In this document: piece after piece, positions 42,267-51,099 of the stretch
How positions within the stretch are numbered: the first letter of the stretch is position 1
How the letters are laid out: the number at the start of each line of letters is the position of its first letter
Assembly: GCA_937862815.1 (NCBI GenBank)
Contig: CALMED010000005.1
Span: 124,001 to 188,000, forward strand
Direction: 5' to 3'
Length of the DNA: 64,000 nt
Source: an uncultured Chitinophagaceae bacterium
GTDB lineage: Bacteria > Bacteroidota > Bacteroidia > Chitinophagales > Chitinophagaceae
Position numbers and translations under genes: made by a program
The notes under the pieces: generated by a model
What the model was told of the DNA's origin: nothing
Databases searched by the model: none
Seen by the model: only the letters and a program-made list of their open reading frames with translations

Positions 42267-43820
42267 ATGAAAAACCTTTTCCCGCTTTCCACAACCGGTA
42301 TCCTATTGGCAGGAGTGGTGTTGTTTTCCTCCTGTAAAAACGGCGGTCTTTTCAAGAAAAAGCCTGAAAAATCCTCCAACACCGGCTGGACCTACAACGA
42401 TCCCACCGGCAGCGGCTTCCGCGTTTCCAAAGAAAAAGAACAGAAAACCGGTCCCGGACTGGTATTTGTACAAGGTGGCACCTTCACCATGGGTGCAACG
42501 GAAGAAGACGTGATGCGTGACTGGAACAACGTTCCCCGCCGCGTAACCGTTGCTTCTTTCTATATGGATGAAACCGAAGTGGCCAACGTGCACTACCGCG
42601 AATACCTTTACTGGCTGCACCGGGTGTTCGACGACACCGCCATCACCAACCGCGCCCTGCCCGATACTCTCTGCTGGCGCAGTGAGCTGGCATACAACGA
42701 ACCGTATGTAGAATACTATTTCCGTCATCCCTCCTACAATCTTTACCCGGTGGTGGGTGTAACCTGGAAACAGGCTTACGACTACAGCCTCTGGCGTACC
42801 GACCGTGTAAACGAAAACATTCTCTGGGAAAAAGGCATTACCAACAAAAAAGCCGAACTGCAGAAACAAATGCAGGGAGGTGGCCAGGAAAACTTTAACA
42901 CCAAGGCTTACCTGCTGGGCGAATACCAGGCTACACCGGGCAAAGGACTCAACAACTACAAAGACTACCTCACCAAACAGGTACCCACCAGCATCAGCTT
43001 TGAAGAGGGTGTGATCCTGCCCGAGTACCGCCTTCCCACAGAAGCTGAATGGGAATACGCCGCTTATGGCTACGTAGCCCAGAACCCCAATCCCCGCCGC
43101 AGCGAAAAGCGTCGTGGTGAAGAATTGATTGCCAACAAACAGGTATACCCCTGGGCACAGAACGTGAACGGTCTCCGCGATGCCAAAAACAGCAGCTGGC
43201 AGGGCCAGTTCCTCGCCAACTTCAAGCGGGGTTCCGGTGATAATATGGGTGTGGCCGGTGGTCTGAACGACCGTTCCGCCATCCCCGGCCCCATCAAAGC
43301 ATTTTACCCCAACGGGTTCGGCCTGTATAACATGGCCGGCAACGTAAGCGAATGGGTGGCCGACGTATACCGTCCGCTGACACCCACCGACGGCGATGAT
43401 TTTAACTACTTCCGCGGTAACAAATTCCAGCGCATGGACCTGAGCACCGGAAAGCCGGAGCGCGACAGCCTGGGCCGGATCATCTACCGCGACGAGACCG
43501 ACGAGGAAGTAAAGAACCGCCGCAACTACCAGAAAGGTTATGTAATTGATTACCTCGATGGCGACTCCCTGAGCGCCGTGCAATACGGCTACGGACTCAC
43601 CACCCTCGTAAGCGACAAGAGTCGCGTGTACAAAGGCGGCAGCTGGAACGACCGCGCCTACTGGCTGAGCCCCGGCGCACGCCGCTTCCTGGAAGAAGAC
43701 CAGAGCAGCTCCATGATTGGTTTCCGCTGCGCCATGACGCGCTACGGCAGCCAGGAAGGCAACGGGTACAAGACCGGCAACTGGTTCCAGCAAAGAAGGC
43801 AGAACACCCGCAAACGCTAA
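42267..43820 (+). CDS. gldJ: Gliding motility / T9SS lipoprotein GldJ
   Basis: 517 residues. The N-terminus is a lipoprotein signal (GILLAGVVLFSSC). The body is a formylglycine-generating-enzyme-like (SUMF1) fold: VFVQGGTFTMGATEEDVMRDW, FYMDETEVANVHYREYLYWLH, EYRLPTEAEWEYAA, GFGLYNMAGNVSEWVADV, SRVYKGGSWNDRAYW and SMIGFRCAMTR. GldJ lacks enzyme function in known Bacteroidota and supports gliding and T9SS stability together with GldK. A C-terminal basic tail (GNWFQQRRQNTRKR) matches GldJ. Its neighbours porU, porV and murF form a known Bacteroidota gene order. A terminator follows at 43845-43871. Confidence 0.93.
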   Translation: MKNLFPLSTTGILLAGVVLFSSCKNGGLFKKKPEKSSNTGWTYNDPTGSGFRVSKEKEQKTGPGLVFVQGGTFTMGATEEDVMRDWNNVPRRVTVASFYMDETEVANVHYREYLYWLHRVFDDTAITNRALPDTLCWRSELAYNEPYVEYYFRHPSYNLYPVVGVTWKQAYDYSLWRTDRVNENILWEKGITNKKAELQKQMQGGGQENFNTKAYLLGEYQATPGKGLNNYKDYLTKQVPTSISFEEGVILPEYRLPTEAEWEYAAYGYVAQNPNPRRSEKRRGEELIANKQVYPWAQNVNGLRDAKNSSWQGQFLANFKRGSGDNMGVAGGLNDRSAIPGPIKAFYPNGFGLYNMAGNVSEWVADVYRPLTPTDGDDFNYFRGNKFQRMDLSTGKPERDSLGRIIYRDETDEEVKNRRNYQKGYVIDYLDGDSLSAVQYGYGLTTLVSDKSRVYKGGSWNDRAYWLSPGARRFLEEDQSSSMIGFRCAMTRYGSQEGNGYKTGNWFQQRRQNTRKR

Positions 43821-43844
43821 GCATTCCGTTTCATACATACGAAG

Positions 43845-43871
43845 AGCCGCCCTCAACCGGGCGGCTTTTTT
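43845..43871 (+). terminator. Intrinsic terminator of gldJ
   Basis: AGCCGCCC pairs with GGGCGGCT across TCAACC, followed by TTTTT. It lies 25 bp after the stop. Confidence 0.9.
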
Positions 43872-43888
43872 GTTCAGCGGGCCGCTGC

Positions 43889-43916
43889 TTTGAATCTGCC
43901 GGGCCGCTTATCTTTG
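43889..43916 (+). promoter_or_regulatory. Promoter of murF, -7 box four bases before the ATG
   Basis: TTTG (43889-43892), 16-bp spacer, TATCTTTG (43909-43916), then ACGC and ATG at 43921. The -7 box is perfect but the spacer is short. The start point would fall on or beside the ATG, so the mRNA may be leaderless. Confidence 0.55.
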
Positions 43917-43920
43917 ACGC

Positions 43921-45198
43921 ATGACCATCGAACAACTCTACGAGCTGTACAAAGCGCATCCGCAGGTGCAGACCGATACCCGGAAACTGCAGCCGGGTCA
44001 ACTTTTCTTCTGCCTCAAGGGCGACCGGTTTAACGGGAATGCCTTTGCGAAGCAGGCGCTGGAGCAGGGCGCCGCCGCCGTGGTGGTGGATGAGGAGACG
44101 GGGTTGACCGATGAACGCGTCATCCGCACCGATGATGTGCTGCGTACCCTGCAGACCCTGGCCCTCCATCACCGCCGGCAGTTCAACATCCCCTTCCTGG
44201 CTATCACGGGCAGCAACGGTAAAACCACCACCAAAGAACTCGTTCACGCCGTCCTCTCTTCCACCTACACCACTTATACCACCGAAGGCAATCTCAACAA
44301 CCACATTGGCGTTCCCCTTACCCTGCTGAACGTACGGCCCGACGCCCGGATGGCCGTGGTGGAGATGGGCGCCAACCACCAGCGTGAAATTGCGGGCTAC
44401 TGCACCTATACCCTGCCCACCCATGCCCTTATCAACAACGTGGGCAAGGCCCACCTGGAAGGATTTGGCGGCATCGAGGGCGTGAAAAAAGGTAAGGGAG
44501 AGCTCTACGATTTCATCCGCGACGCGGGCGGCATGATTTTCATCAACAACGATTTTGACTACCTGCAGGAGATGAGCCGGGGCATTGACCGCCGCTTCAG
44601 CTACGGCACCCGTAATGCCGATGTGACGGGCGAACTGATGCACAGCGAACCCTTTCTGGTGGTACGCATCACCAGTCACCCGGAGCTGGGCACCCTCCAC
44701 ACCCGGCTGGTGGGCGATTACAATCTGCCCAACGTACTGGCGGCCGTGGCCGTGGGACTCTATTTCGGCGTTGCGGCAGCAAACATCCACAAAGCGATTG
44801 AAGCATACACACCTTCCAACAGCCGCTCCCAGCTGGTGCAACTGGGCAGCAACCAGGTGATCCTCGATGCCTATAACGCCAACCCCACCAGCATGCGGGC
44901 CGCCATTGAAAACCTGGTGAAGTTACCTGCGGGAAAAAAAGTGGTGATCCTGGGCAGTATGGCCGAGCTGGGCGAAGAAAGCCGGGCCGAGCATGCGGGC
45001 ATCATCGCCCTGCTGCAGCAGCACGACTGGACGGCGGTGGCCCTGGTGGGCGAAGGTTTTCGCGAAGCCGGGCACCCCTACCTGCAGTTTGATACAGCAG
45101 CGGAAGCCCGGGACTGGTTCAGCAAGCAGGCATTTGAGCAGGCCCATATCCTGGTGAAAGGATCCAGGAGTATGCAGATGGAACAGGTGCTGCAGTAA
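43921..45198 (+). CDS. murF: UDP-N-acetylmuramoyl-tripeptide--D-alanyl-D-alanine ligase
   Basis: 425 residues, a Mur ligase. The ATP-binding loop is AITGSNGKTTTKELV; then TEGNLNNHIGVPLTLL, VVEMGANHQREIAGYC, NNVGKAHLEGFG and DAYNANPTSMRAAI follow, all typical of MurF. It adds D-Ala-D-Ala to the UDP-MurNAc-tripeptide in the cytosol, the last soluble step of murein precursor synthesis. A second MurF domain is present in the fusion at 58696. It is convergent with mce (5-bp gap). Confidence 0.96.
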   Translation: MTIEQLYELYKAHPQVQTDTRKLQPGQLFFCLKGDRFNGNAFAKQALEQGAAAVVVDEETGLTDERVIRTDDVLRTLQTLALHHRRQFNIPFLAITGSNGKTTTKELVHAVLSSTYTTYTTEGNLNNHIGVPLTLLNVRPDARMAVVEMGANHQREIAGYCTYTLPTHALINNVGKAHLEGFGGIEGVKKGKGELYDFIRDAGGMIFINNDFDYLQEMSRGIDRRFSYGTRNADVTGELMHSEPFLVVRITSHPELGTLHTRLVGDYNLPNVLAAVAVGLYFGVAAANIHKAIEAYTPSNSRSQLVQLGSNQVILDAYNANPTSMRAAIENLVKLPAGKKVVILGSMAELGEESRAEHAGIIALLQQHDWTAVALVGEGFREAGHPYLQFDTAAEARDWFSKQAFEQAHILVKGSRSMQMEQVLQ

Positions 45199-45203
45199 GT
45201 TTT

Positions 45204-45605
45204 TCAGGAACGCTCCTGGCACAGCTCCACCAGCACGCCCTGCGTGCCCTTGGGATGGAGAAAACACACCAGTTTGTTATCGGCACCCTGTTTGGGCACT
45301 TCGTTGAGCAACACAAATCCCTCGGCTTGCAGGCGCCGCATCTCGGCCTCAATGTCTTCCACATCAAAGGCTATGTGGTGCAGCCCCTCCCCTTTCCGTT
45401 CAATGAATTTGGCGATCACCCCGTCGGGCATGGTGCTTTCCAGCAATTCCAGTTTGGTATCGCCGGAGCGGAAAAAGGCCGTATTAACGTGTTCGGAGGC
45501 CACTTCTTCTGTCTTGTAACAAGGGGTGTTCAGCAGCTTTTCAAAGAGCGGGATGGACACCGACAGGTCTTTGACCGCGATTCCTATATGTTCCACTTTG
45601 CGCAT
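45204..45605 (-). CDS. mce: Methylmalonyl-CoA epimerase
   Basis: 133 residues from the ATG at 45605 (MRKVEHIGIAVKDL). It is a glyoxalase-fold protein of the usual length. Metal ligands: His6 in VEHIGIAV, the His in GLHHIAFDV, and the Glu in VLVELCQE. VNTAFFRSGDTKLELLES and FLHPKGTQGVLVEL are characteristic of the epimerase. It interconverts (R)- and (S)-methylmalonyl-CoA between propionyl-CoA and succinyl-CoA metabolism. Its mutase partner is not in this window. Confidence 0.92.
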   Translation of the reverse strand: MRKVEHIGIAVKDLSVSIPLFEKLLNTPCYKTEEVASEHVNTAFFRSGDTKLELLESTMPDGVIAKFIERKGEGLHHIAFDVEDIEAEMRRLQAEGFVLLNEVPKQGADNKLVCFLHPKGTQGVLVELCQERS

Positions 45606-45711
45606 GGGAGAAATTTTAACGGAAGGTAAGGCACCCGCGGTAATTACCGGGTGACGGACATTGGCGCTCAACCTGATTTTCAGCCGGCCGTGCAGAACCA
45701 AACCCGTTCTA

Positions 45712-45741
45712 TTTGTGTTTTAAACGGTAGTTGTACCTTTG
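45712..45741 (+). promoter_or_regulatory. Promoter of the A-type Fe-S gene (TTTG-N18-TACCTTTG)
   Basis: TTTG at 45712-45715 and TACCTTTG at 45734-45741. The start point would be near 45746, giving a leader of ~55 nt. Confidence 0.75.
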
Positions 45742-45801
45742 TAGCTGTCTGGCTGTGTACCTGAACTGGTAAATAGCCGCGGTCTTTCTAAAAACGCAGT
45801 T

Positions 45802-46134
45802 ATGATCTTTGTGAGCGATAAAGCAAAAGAAAAAGTAGCCGATCTCATGCAGCAGGCGGCTATTGCCGGCCAGCAGGACTATTTTCTGCGGGTGTCGGTA
45901 GTGGGCGGCGGATGCAGCGGGCTGAGTTATAAGCTGGATTTCGACAACGAATCGCACCCCAACGACCAGGTGTTTGAAGACAATGGCGTGAAAGTGGTCA
46001 CCGACCTGAAAAGCTTTCTCTACCTCCACAATACCACCCTCGACTTCAGCGACGGGCTCAACGGTAAAGGCTTCCATTTCAGCAATCCCAATGCCAGCCG
46101 CACCTGCGGTTGCGGGGAAAGTTTTGCCGTGTAA
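45802..46134 (+). CDS. A-type iron-sulfur cluster assembly protein (IscA/ErpA/SufA family)
   Basis: 110 residues. The three cluster-binding cysteines are present: Cys38 in VGGGCSGLSY, and Cys102 and Cys104 in the C-terminal TCGCGESF. The YKLDF, VVTDLKSFLYL and NPNASRTCGCG motifs match the family. It delivers or stores Fe-S clusters in the cytosol for client proteins. The exact subfamily cannot be set from sequence alone. It has its own promoter (45712-45741) and is divergent from mce. Confidence 0.94.
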   Translation: MIFVSDKAKEKVADLMQQAAIAGQQDYFLRVSVVGGGCSGLSYKLDFDNESHPNDQVFEDNGVKVVTDLKSFLYLHNTTLDFSDGLNGKGFHFSNPNASRTCGCGESFAV

Positions 46135-46187
46135 AGATTCCTGCAGGGGGTATGAACCTTCCCGATTTAACTCTTTTATCTACCGGC

Positions 46188-46216
46188 TAAAAAAAGACAC
46201 CCCTCCGGAGGAGGGG
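46188..46216 (-). terminator. Intrinsic terminator of the 46354 T9SS gene
   Basis: On the minus strand CCCCTCC (46216-46210) pairs with GGAGGGG (46206-46200) across a three-base loop, followed by TGTC and a T-run (complement of AAAAAAA near 46190). It lies ~140 bp after the stop. The 46135-46353 gap otherwise holds nothing I recognise. Confidence 0.7.
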
Positions 46217-46353
46217 CATCGCAGCAGTTGGTTTTGGCTCCGGTTTGCAATAATCAATAGCAATCACAACCGGGTTACGATATAGACAGCCGTTATTTTT
46301 AAAATGCTGCCCGGGTAAAAAATTCTGTTTCCCTCCTCTTCATTTTCCGGCTG

Positions 46354-49300
46354 CTACCGCACAAGCTTTATGCGGATGGGATCCTGCGGGGGTCCCGCAA
46401 TGTGCAGCCAGTACACCCCGCCGCTCAGAGCAGGTGGCAGGTCAATCTGCCAAACCGGTTGCTGCCCATCGTGCACCCGTCGTTGCTGCAGCAGGAGGCG
46501 GCCGTCGCTGCCCAGCAACTGCACCTGGTAAGTGCCCTTGGGCAGGTTGCCGGTGTAGAAGGTGGCATGGCTGCCGGTTACCGGGTTGGGATAAAGACCG
46601 GGGCGGACACCTGGCGTCTGTACCCATACCTGTATGGTTTGGGATTGCCGGTTACGGCCTTCGCGGTCAATGACGGAGAGGCGGTAGTGGTTGAGTCCGC
46701 CCGCGGGTTGCCCGTGCAGGTGGCGGTAGTTGGCCCGGGTGAGCAGTTCGGTGGCCGGCACGGTGGCAATGCGGGTGAAGCGTTGGCCGTCGGTGCTGTG
46801 CTCCAGCTGGTATTCCTGCTGCAGGTGGTTGCCCTCCACTTCCCATTGCAGGGCAATGGCGCTTCCCTGGCCACGGCCTTCAAATCGGACGAGTTTAAAG
46901 GGGAGGGGGTTGAAGTTGGCATCTATGGTACCCAACACAAATTTATTGTAATTCAATGGGCCGTCCCACCGGATGGTATTGATATAAGCCTGGTTACCGG
47001 TTCCGGTTGCGCTTTGACCGAAATCGGCATCCCCCCATTGGCTGGGACCGGGTAGCGGACTGGGCCCGTTGAACGGCACCACCACCAGGGAGGGTACATC
47101 ATTCACATAAGAACCCACATTACACTGGCTGGGCCAGACGGAGTGGGTGGACCAGGAAGCCGTCACCTGTATGGTGGTGGGGCCACCTGTTCGTGTAAGA
47201 TCCCAATACTCGCAGCGGCTGATGCTTTGCAGATTAGCCGCCCTTGCCAGCGCACTGATCAGGCCCTGTGTATAGGGATCCTGCCGGATAAATTCCGCAG
47301 TGTAGGCAAAGGAAGTTCCGCCCAGCGCGCCTATTTCGATGGGCCGGTAGTGGTATGCAAAGGGAGGTACCGTGTTGACAATTTTACCCACCGGGAACCG
47401 GAAATTGGCCGTACCGTTTTTGCGGAGGGGCCCCGAAACAAACGACTCAACAGCGCCGCCGGTAGCGGTGGCCGCATCGTTAAGCGTCATGATGTTGGTG
47501 GCCGTGGTGACAAAAATGCCGGAGGTAAGCGTGAGACCATTGCTTACCACCACCGGACTGTTCAATGTCACCCGGTAACCCAGGTAAGGTGTTGTCATAT
47601 TTCCCATGATGCCGGTACCCGGCTTATTAATGGCAAGGTTGTAATACGTTTCGCCGGGGGCCGGGGCCGTTATGGTCGCGTCCCGGCTCACGTTAAAGGT
47701 AACCGTCCGCTGGTAAGGTGTGAATACGCCTCCGCTGTTACGGACCCAGTTACGGCCCAGCACAATACCGCCCCCACCTGCCTGCGAAGCCAACAGGGTA
47801 CCGTTGATAATCACATCAAAACCAACCGTTAAGGGGACGGTCATGTTGGTTCCACCATCAAAGGTGGTCATATTAAAGGTAGTGCCGGCATCAACGGTAA
47901 TGCTGCCCCTCAGGTTGAGTGGTATTGCGGTATACGTGCCATCGAATCGACCGGCCCTGAAATTGGTGCCAGAATTAGATATCTGCACATTAAAAGGATG
48001 TCCCGGTCCGCTGGCCGCTGTACTCCACTCCACGCTCCGGTTGTAATTACCGCCGGTATTGTATTGCAGCAGGGAGTTATCCGTATACGTGGGCGGGTTT
48101 GTGCTCACAAAGCCCCCCCCGTTTATCTGCAGGGTGCCATTGATGGTGGTGAGGGCGTTCCCGAAATCAACACCACTTAACCCGCCGCCGGTGCGGCTGA
48201 TCTGTACCACCACATTGGTACCGAACGAGAGAGTGGATAACGCGGTGCTGTTGCGGCTGACGGTAGCAATGCGGTCTGTTGCATTACCATGGGTGAAAGT
48301 GAAACTGGCAGGGCCGGCGCTGCTGATCACGTTTCGGACCAGGTTACCGGCCGAACCGTCAATGCGGATGCCTTCATGCGCCGTTGTATTAAACGTGCGG
48401 AATACAAGCGTACGGCCGTTGAGGTCGAGTGTGCCGTTTAATAATTGGAAAGGGTGGCCCTGATTTTCTCCGTTAACGTTCACGTCCGACAGGAGCCGCA
48501 CCGTTCCTGCTGCTGGTTTGGCAATGATAAAATACGGTATATTTTCGGCGTCACCCACGCGTTCAACAGTTTGCAGGGCGTTGGATCCATCGAAAATGAT
48601 GGCGCGCTGGCTGCCAAAAAAGTTACCCCCTGACAGGCGCAGCCAGTTGCCGCCCAGCAGTAAATCGCCTGTAACTTGTGTAAAGGGTTCCTGGCATCCC
48701 AACCGTAACGTGCCGGTACTGAAAATCGTAACATTACCCCGTACACTGAGATCCTCATCCATGCTGCCGCCTTCCGCCACCGTTCCACCCATAGTCAATA
48801 TACCGTATAAATCGAGATCACCCAGACAGGTGCGGGCTTCGTTGGCGTTAAAGGCAGGGCTAACATCGAGGTTGAGCGTGGCACCGGTATTTACCTGCAC
48901 ATGGTGCGGCACACCGCGGCCACTGATGCCGGGCTGCCACTCGGCACCCCGTTGGAAAGTGCCGGCCCCGGTATTATAGGTAAGCCGGGATCCGGTAGCG
49001 TAGAAAGGCGCATTGGTGGCAACAAAACCACCACCGTTAATGGTGAGCGTGGATCCGTTACCGATGGTGATGGTACCTGTACCAAAGTTCACCCCGCCGC
49101 CAATGTGTACATCGGGAAAAGTGCCCGAACCGGTGATGGTACCCGCACCAACAAAGGTGATGCGCCCGGTGGGGGAGCCGGTAAACGTACCGCCCGTATT
49201 GTTCCAGGTGGCGCCGGCATTCATGGTGATTACACTACCGGATGCCATGTTAATACTGCCGGAATGATTGAATGCGCCGGTGCCGGCAAGGGTGATCGTA

Positions 49301-50850
49301 TTAACGGCGTTCATGCTGAGAGTACCAGAAACGTTGGCATTGAGTACATTGAAGTTGGTATTCTGTACCAGCACATCCCCTGCCTGCACAAAAATGGACT
49401 CGGTGCCGTTGTTGGCTGTGGGACGATCATTATTTAACCATGACCCGTCAACATCAAAATTACCGCCATTGGTGCCGTTGGTCACAAACAGCAACTGCGG
49501 CACCAGTTCATTGCCGTTGATGAGCTTGGCCCCCACCCCGTAACCAAAGAAATTGATGCGGCCCAAAAGCACCGGATCGTTAATATGGGAGATATCGGTG
49601 ATGATTATACGTTTCGTGGGTACCCAGCCGGTAATGGTGAGGTTGCCGGTAGCAAAGCCGGCCGTGGCTGCCACCATCAGCGAACAGGACGCAGGAGCCG
49701 CTGCAAGGCTGAGGGTTGTACCACCGCTGAACGTAAGTGAACCGATGTTGGACGTGGAGGCGGAAGCAACTGCACCAAGCGCCAGTGTGCCTGTTGAAAG
49801 AGTTATATTGTTAGAGGAACTGAGCGCACCGGCATTGGCGATGGTGAGCGTGCCGCCGTTGATGGTAATGGCGTTGGTTGCAGGGAGAACCGGTGCCGCG
49901 TTCAATGTAAGCGTGCCGGCTGTTATGGTAGTAAGTCCAGTGTAGGTATTGTTATTGGTCATCGTCACATTACCGGTACCGGATTTTGTCAGGCTGTTGA
50001 CAGAAACGCTTGATGTACTGTTAGACACCAGCCCATTGGAGATAACCGTGCCAATGGTAAAGTTGTTGTTGCTTTGCCCAACAGGTAATGCGAGGGTGTT
50101 GGTGAGGGAATGTTGTGTATTATCGGCACCCAGGCCCCAGAAAATATTTCTGTTGAAGGAATTATCCCAATCATTTTCCAAGAAAAATGAACAATCGGTG
50201 ATCGGGTTAGTAGTATTGAGCGCAACATCGTTGAACGTGCTGGTATTGGTACCGTCTGTTATAGTAATATTCATGCGGTTGGGAGCTGTGAGCCGCATAG
50301 TAAACGTAAAATTTCTGAATGTACCTTCAAGTCCGCCAAAGCTTGCTGCCGATGTTGAACCCGTATTAAAACGGATGTACCAGTTTCCCCAGGCTCCGCC
50401 CGTATATGCCGGACCATCAAGATTAACGGAGATTGCATAATTACTTTCGCGGTTAGCCCAGGTACCCGTTGCCGGACTGGCCAGCAATGCAAATCCGATT
50501 TTCCCAAATGCCCGTGTTGCGGAAAGACGCACCACCAGTTCATCACCTACCTGCATGGCGCGGTCACTGGTTGCAGCACCGCTTGCATCTGTGCGGAATT
50601 TGCGCCAACGCACAGTTTGTCTTGGTGCCACCCCATTGGCAAACATACCCACCTGGAATGAACCCTGGTTAAAAGCACCGCCAGAGCTGTTAAACTCATC
50701 ATAGAAATTTGTGATACGAAGGGGGTATGTTGTTGTAACTTGTCCAAAACCAGTAAAGCAAACTAAAAAAAACAATGCATAAAAAAAGGACCATAAGAAG
50801 GACCCCTTCCTTGAACAAACAAGTAATCGCAAGTTTGATTGCCTTTTCAT
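46354..50850 (-). CDS. Large T9SS-targeted protein with beta-helix/autotransporter-type strand repeats
   Basis: 1498 residues from the ATG at 50850 (the frame opens at a TTG two codons earlier). A long signal peptide (FLWSFFYALFFLVCFTGFGQ) is preceded by basic residues. The body is a Gly/Thr/Asn-rich strand repeat protein, with autotransporter-associated repeats (GTGNVTMTNNNTYTGLTTI, TITAGTLTLNAAPVLPATN) and further repeats with GFVATNAPFYAT and GGFVSTNPPTYTD. Residues ~1310-1400 are the cargo module (LPFKLVRFEG...QLEHSTDGQRF) and the last ~85 a Por sorting domain (GLYPNPVTGSHATFYTG...). It is likely a surface adhesin or matrix protein; substrate unknown. A minus-strand terminator lies at 46188-46216. 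Confidence 0.85.
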   Translation of the reverse strand: MKRQSNLRLLVCSRKGSFLWSFFYALFFLVCFTGFGQVTTTYPLRITNFYDEFNSSGGAFNQGSFQVGMFANGVAPRQTVRWRKFRTDASGAATSDRAMQVGDELVVRLSATRAFGKIGFALLASPATGTWANRESNYAISVNLDGPAYTGGAWGNWYIRFNTGSTSAASFGGLEGTFRNFTFTMRLTAPNRMNITITDGTNTSTFNDVALNTTNPITDCSFFLENDWDNSFNRNIFWGLGADNTQHSLTNTLALPVGQSNNNFTIGTVISNGLVSNSTSSVSVNSLTKSGTGNVTMTNNNTYTGLTTITAGTLTLNAAPVLPATNAITINGGTLTIANAGALSSSNNITLSTGTLALGAVASASTSNIGSLTFSGGTTLSLAAAPASCSLMVAATAGFATGNLTITGWVPTKRIIITDISHINDPVLLGRINFFGYGVGAKLINGNELVPQLLFVTNGTNGGNFDVDGSWLNNDRPTANNGTESIFVQAGDVLVQNTNFNVLNANVSGTLSMNAVNTITLAGTGAFNHSGSINMASGSVITMNAGATWNNTGGTFTGSPTGRITFVGAGTITGSGTFPDVHIGGGVNFGTGTITIGNGSTLTINGGGFVATNAPFYATGSRLTYNTGAGTFQRGAEWQPGISGRGVPHHVQVNTGATLNLDVSPAFNANEARTCLGDLDLYGILTMGGTVAEGGSMDEDLSVRGNVTIFSTGTLRLGCQEPFTQVTGDLLLGGNWLRLSGGNFFGSQRAIIFDGSNALQTVERVGDAENIPYFIIAKPAAGTVRLLSDVNVNGENQGHPFQLLNGTLDLNGRTLVFRTFNTTAHEGIRIDGSAGNLVRNVISSAGPASFTFTHGNATDRIATVSRNSTALSTLSFGTNVVVQISRTGGGLSGVDFGNALTTINGTLQINGGGFVSTNPPTYTDNSLLQYNTGGNYNRSVEWSTAASGPGHPFNVQISNSGTNFRAGRFDGTYTAIPLNLRGSITVDAGTTFNMTTFDGGTNMTVPLTVGFDVIINGTLLASQAGGGGIVLGRNWVRNSGGVFTPYQRTVTFNVSRDATITAPAPGETYYNLAINKPGTGIMGNMTTPYLGYRVTLNSPVVVSNGLTLTSGIFVTTATNIMTLNDAATATGGAVESFVSGPLRKNGTANFRFPVGKIVNTVPPFAYHYRPIEIGALGGTSFAYTAEFIRQDPYTQGLISALARAANLQSISRCEYWDLTRTGGPTTIQVTASWSTHSVWPSQCNVGSYVNDVPSLVVVPFNGPSPLPGPSQWGDADFGQSATGTGNQAYINTIRWDGPLNYNKFVLGTIDANFNPLPFKLVRFEGRGQGSAIALQWEVEGNHLQQEYQLEHSTDGQRFTRIATVPATELLTRANYRHLHGQPAGGLNHYRLSVIDREGRNRQSQTIQVWVQTPGVRPGLYPNPVTGSHATFYTGNLPKGTYQVQLLGSDGRLLLQQRRVHDGQQPVWQIDLPPALSGGVYWLHIAGPPQDPIRIKLVR

Positions 50851-51099
50851 AATCAATAGTATCCGGATCAGATCCGTTTTTCATTTTCAATAAGGGAACG
50901 TGCCGGTGTCTTTTCAGGCAGGAGATTTCAGCAGGGATTGGACTCGGGCGGAATCTGCAACAATTTGCGGCCGGACAATGATGATACCCGACGCAACGAC
51001 GCAGATTAATTAATTGCAGAGCAGCAATTTAAGCAAAAAAAAGCATACGGCTGTTCGCCCCTGGCAGGCGGGGAGGGCTTACCGGTAAGGACACTGCCC

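Noticed and set aside
42267..43820. GldJ as an active formylglycine-generating enzyme
   Set aside because: It has the fold and the GNVSEW and GGSW motifs, but lipidation, length and neighbours match GldJ, which is not known to be an enzyme.
46400..50400. Repeated Thr/Asn/Gly-coding segments that look like a tandem DNA repeat or CRISPR
   Set aside because: The similarity is at the protein level (strand repeats); DNA units differ in length and sequence and there are no regular spacers.
50864..50876. CGGATC-A-GATCCG palindrome upstream of the 46354 gene
   Set aside because: A single short palindrome in a GC-rich leader 14 bp from the ATG; not distinguishable from chance.
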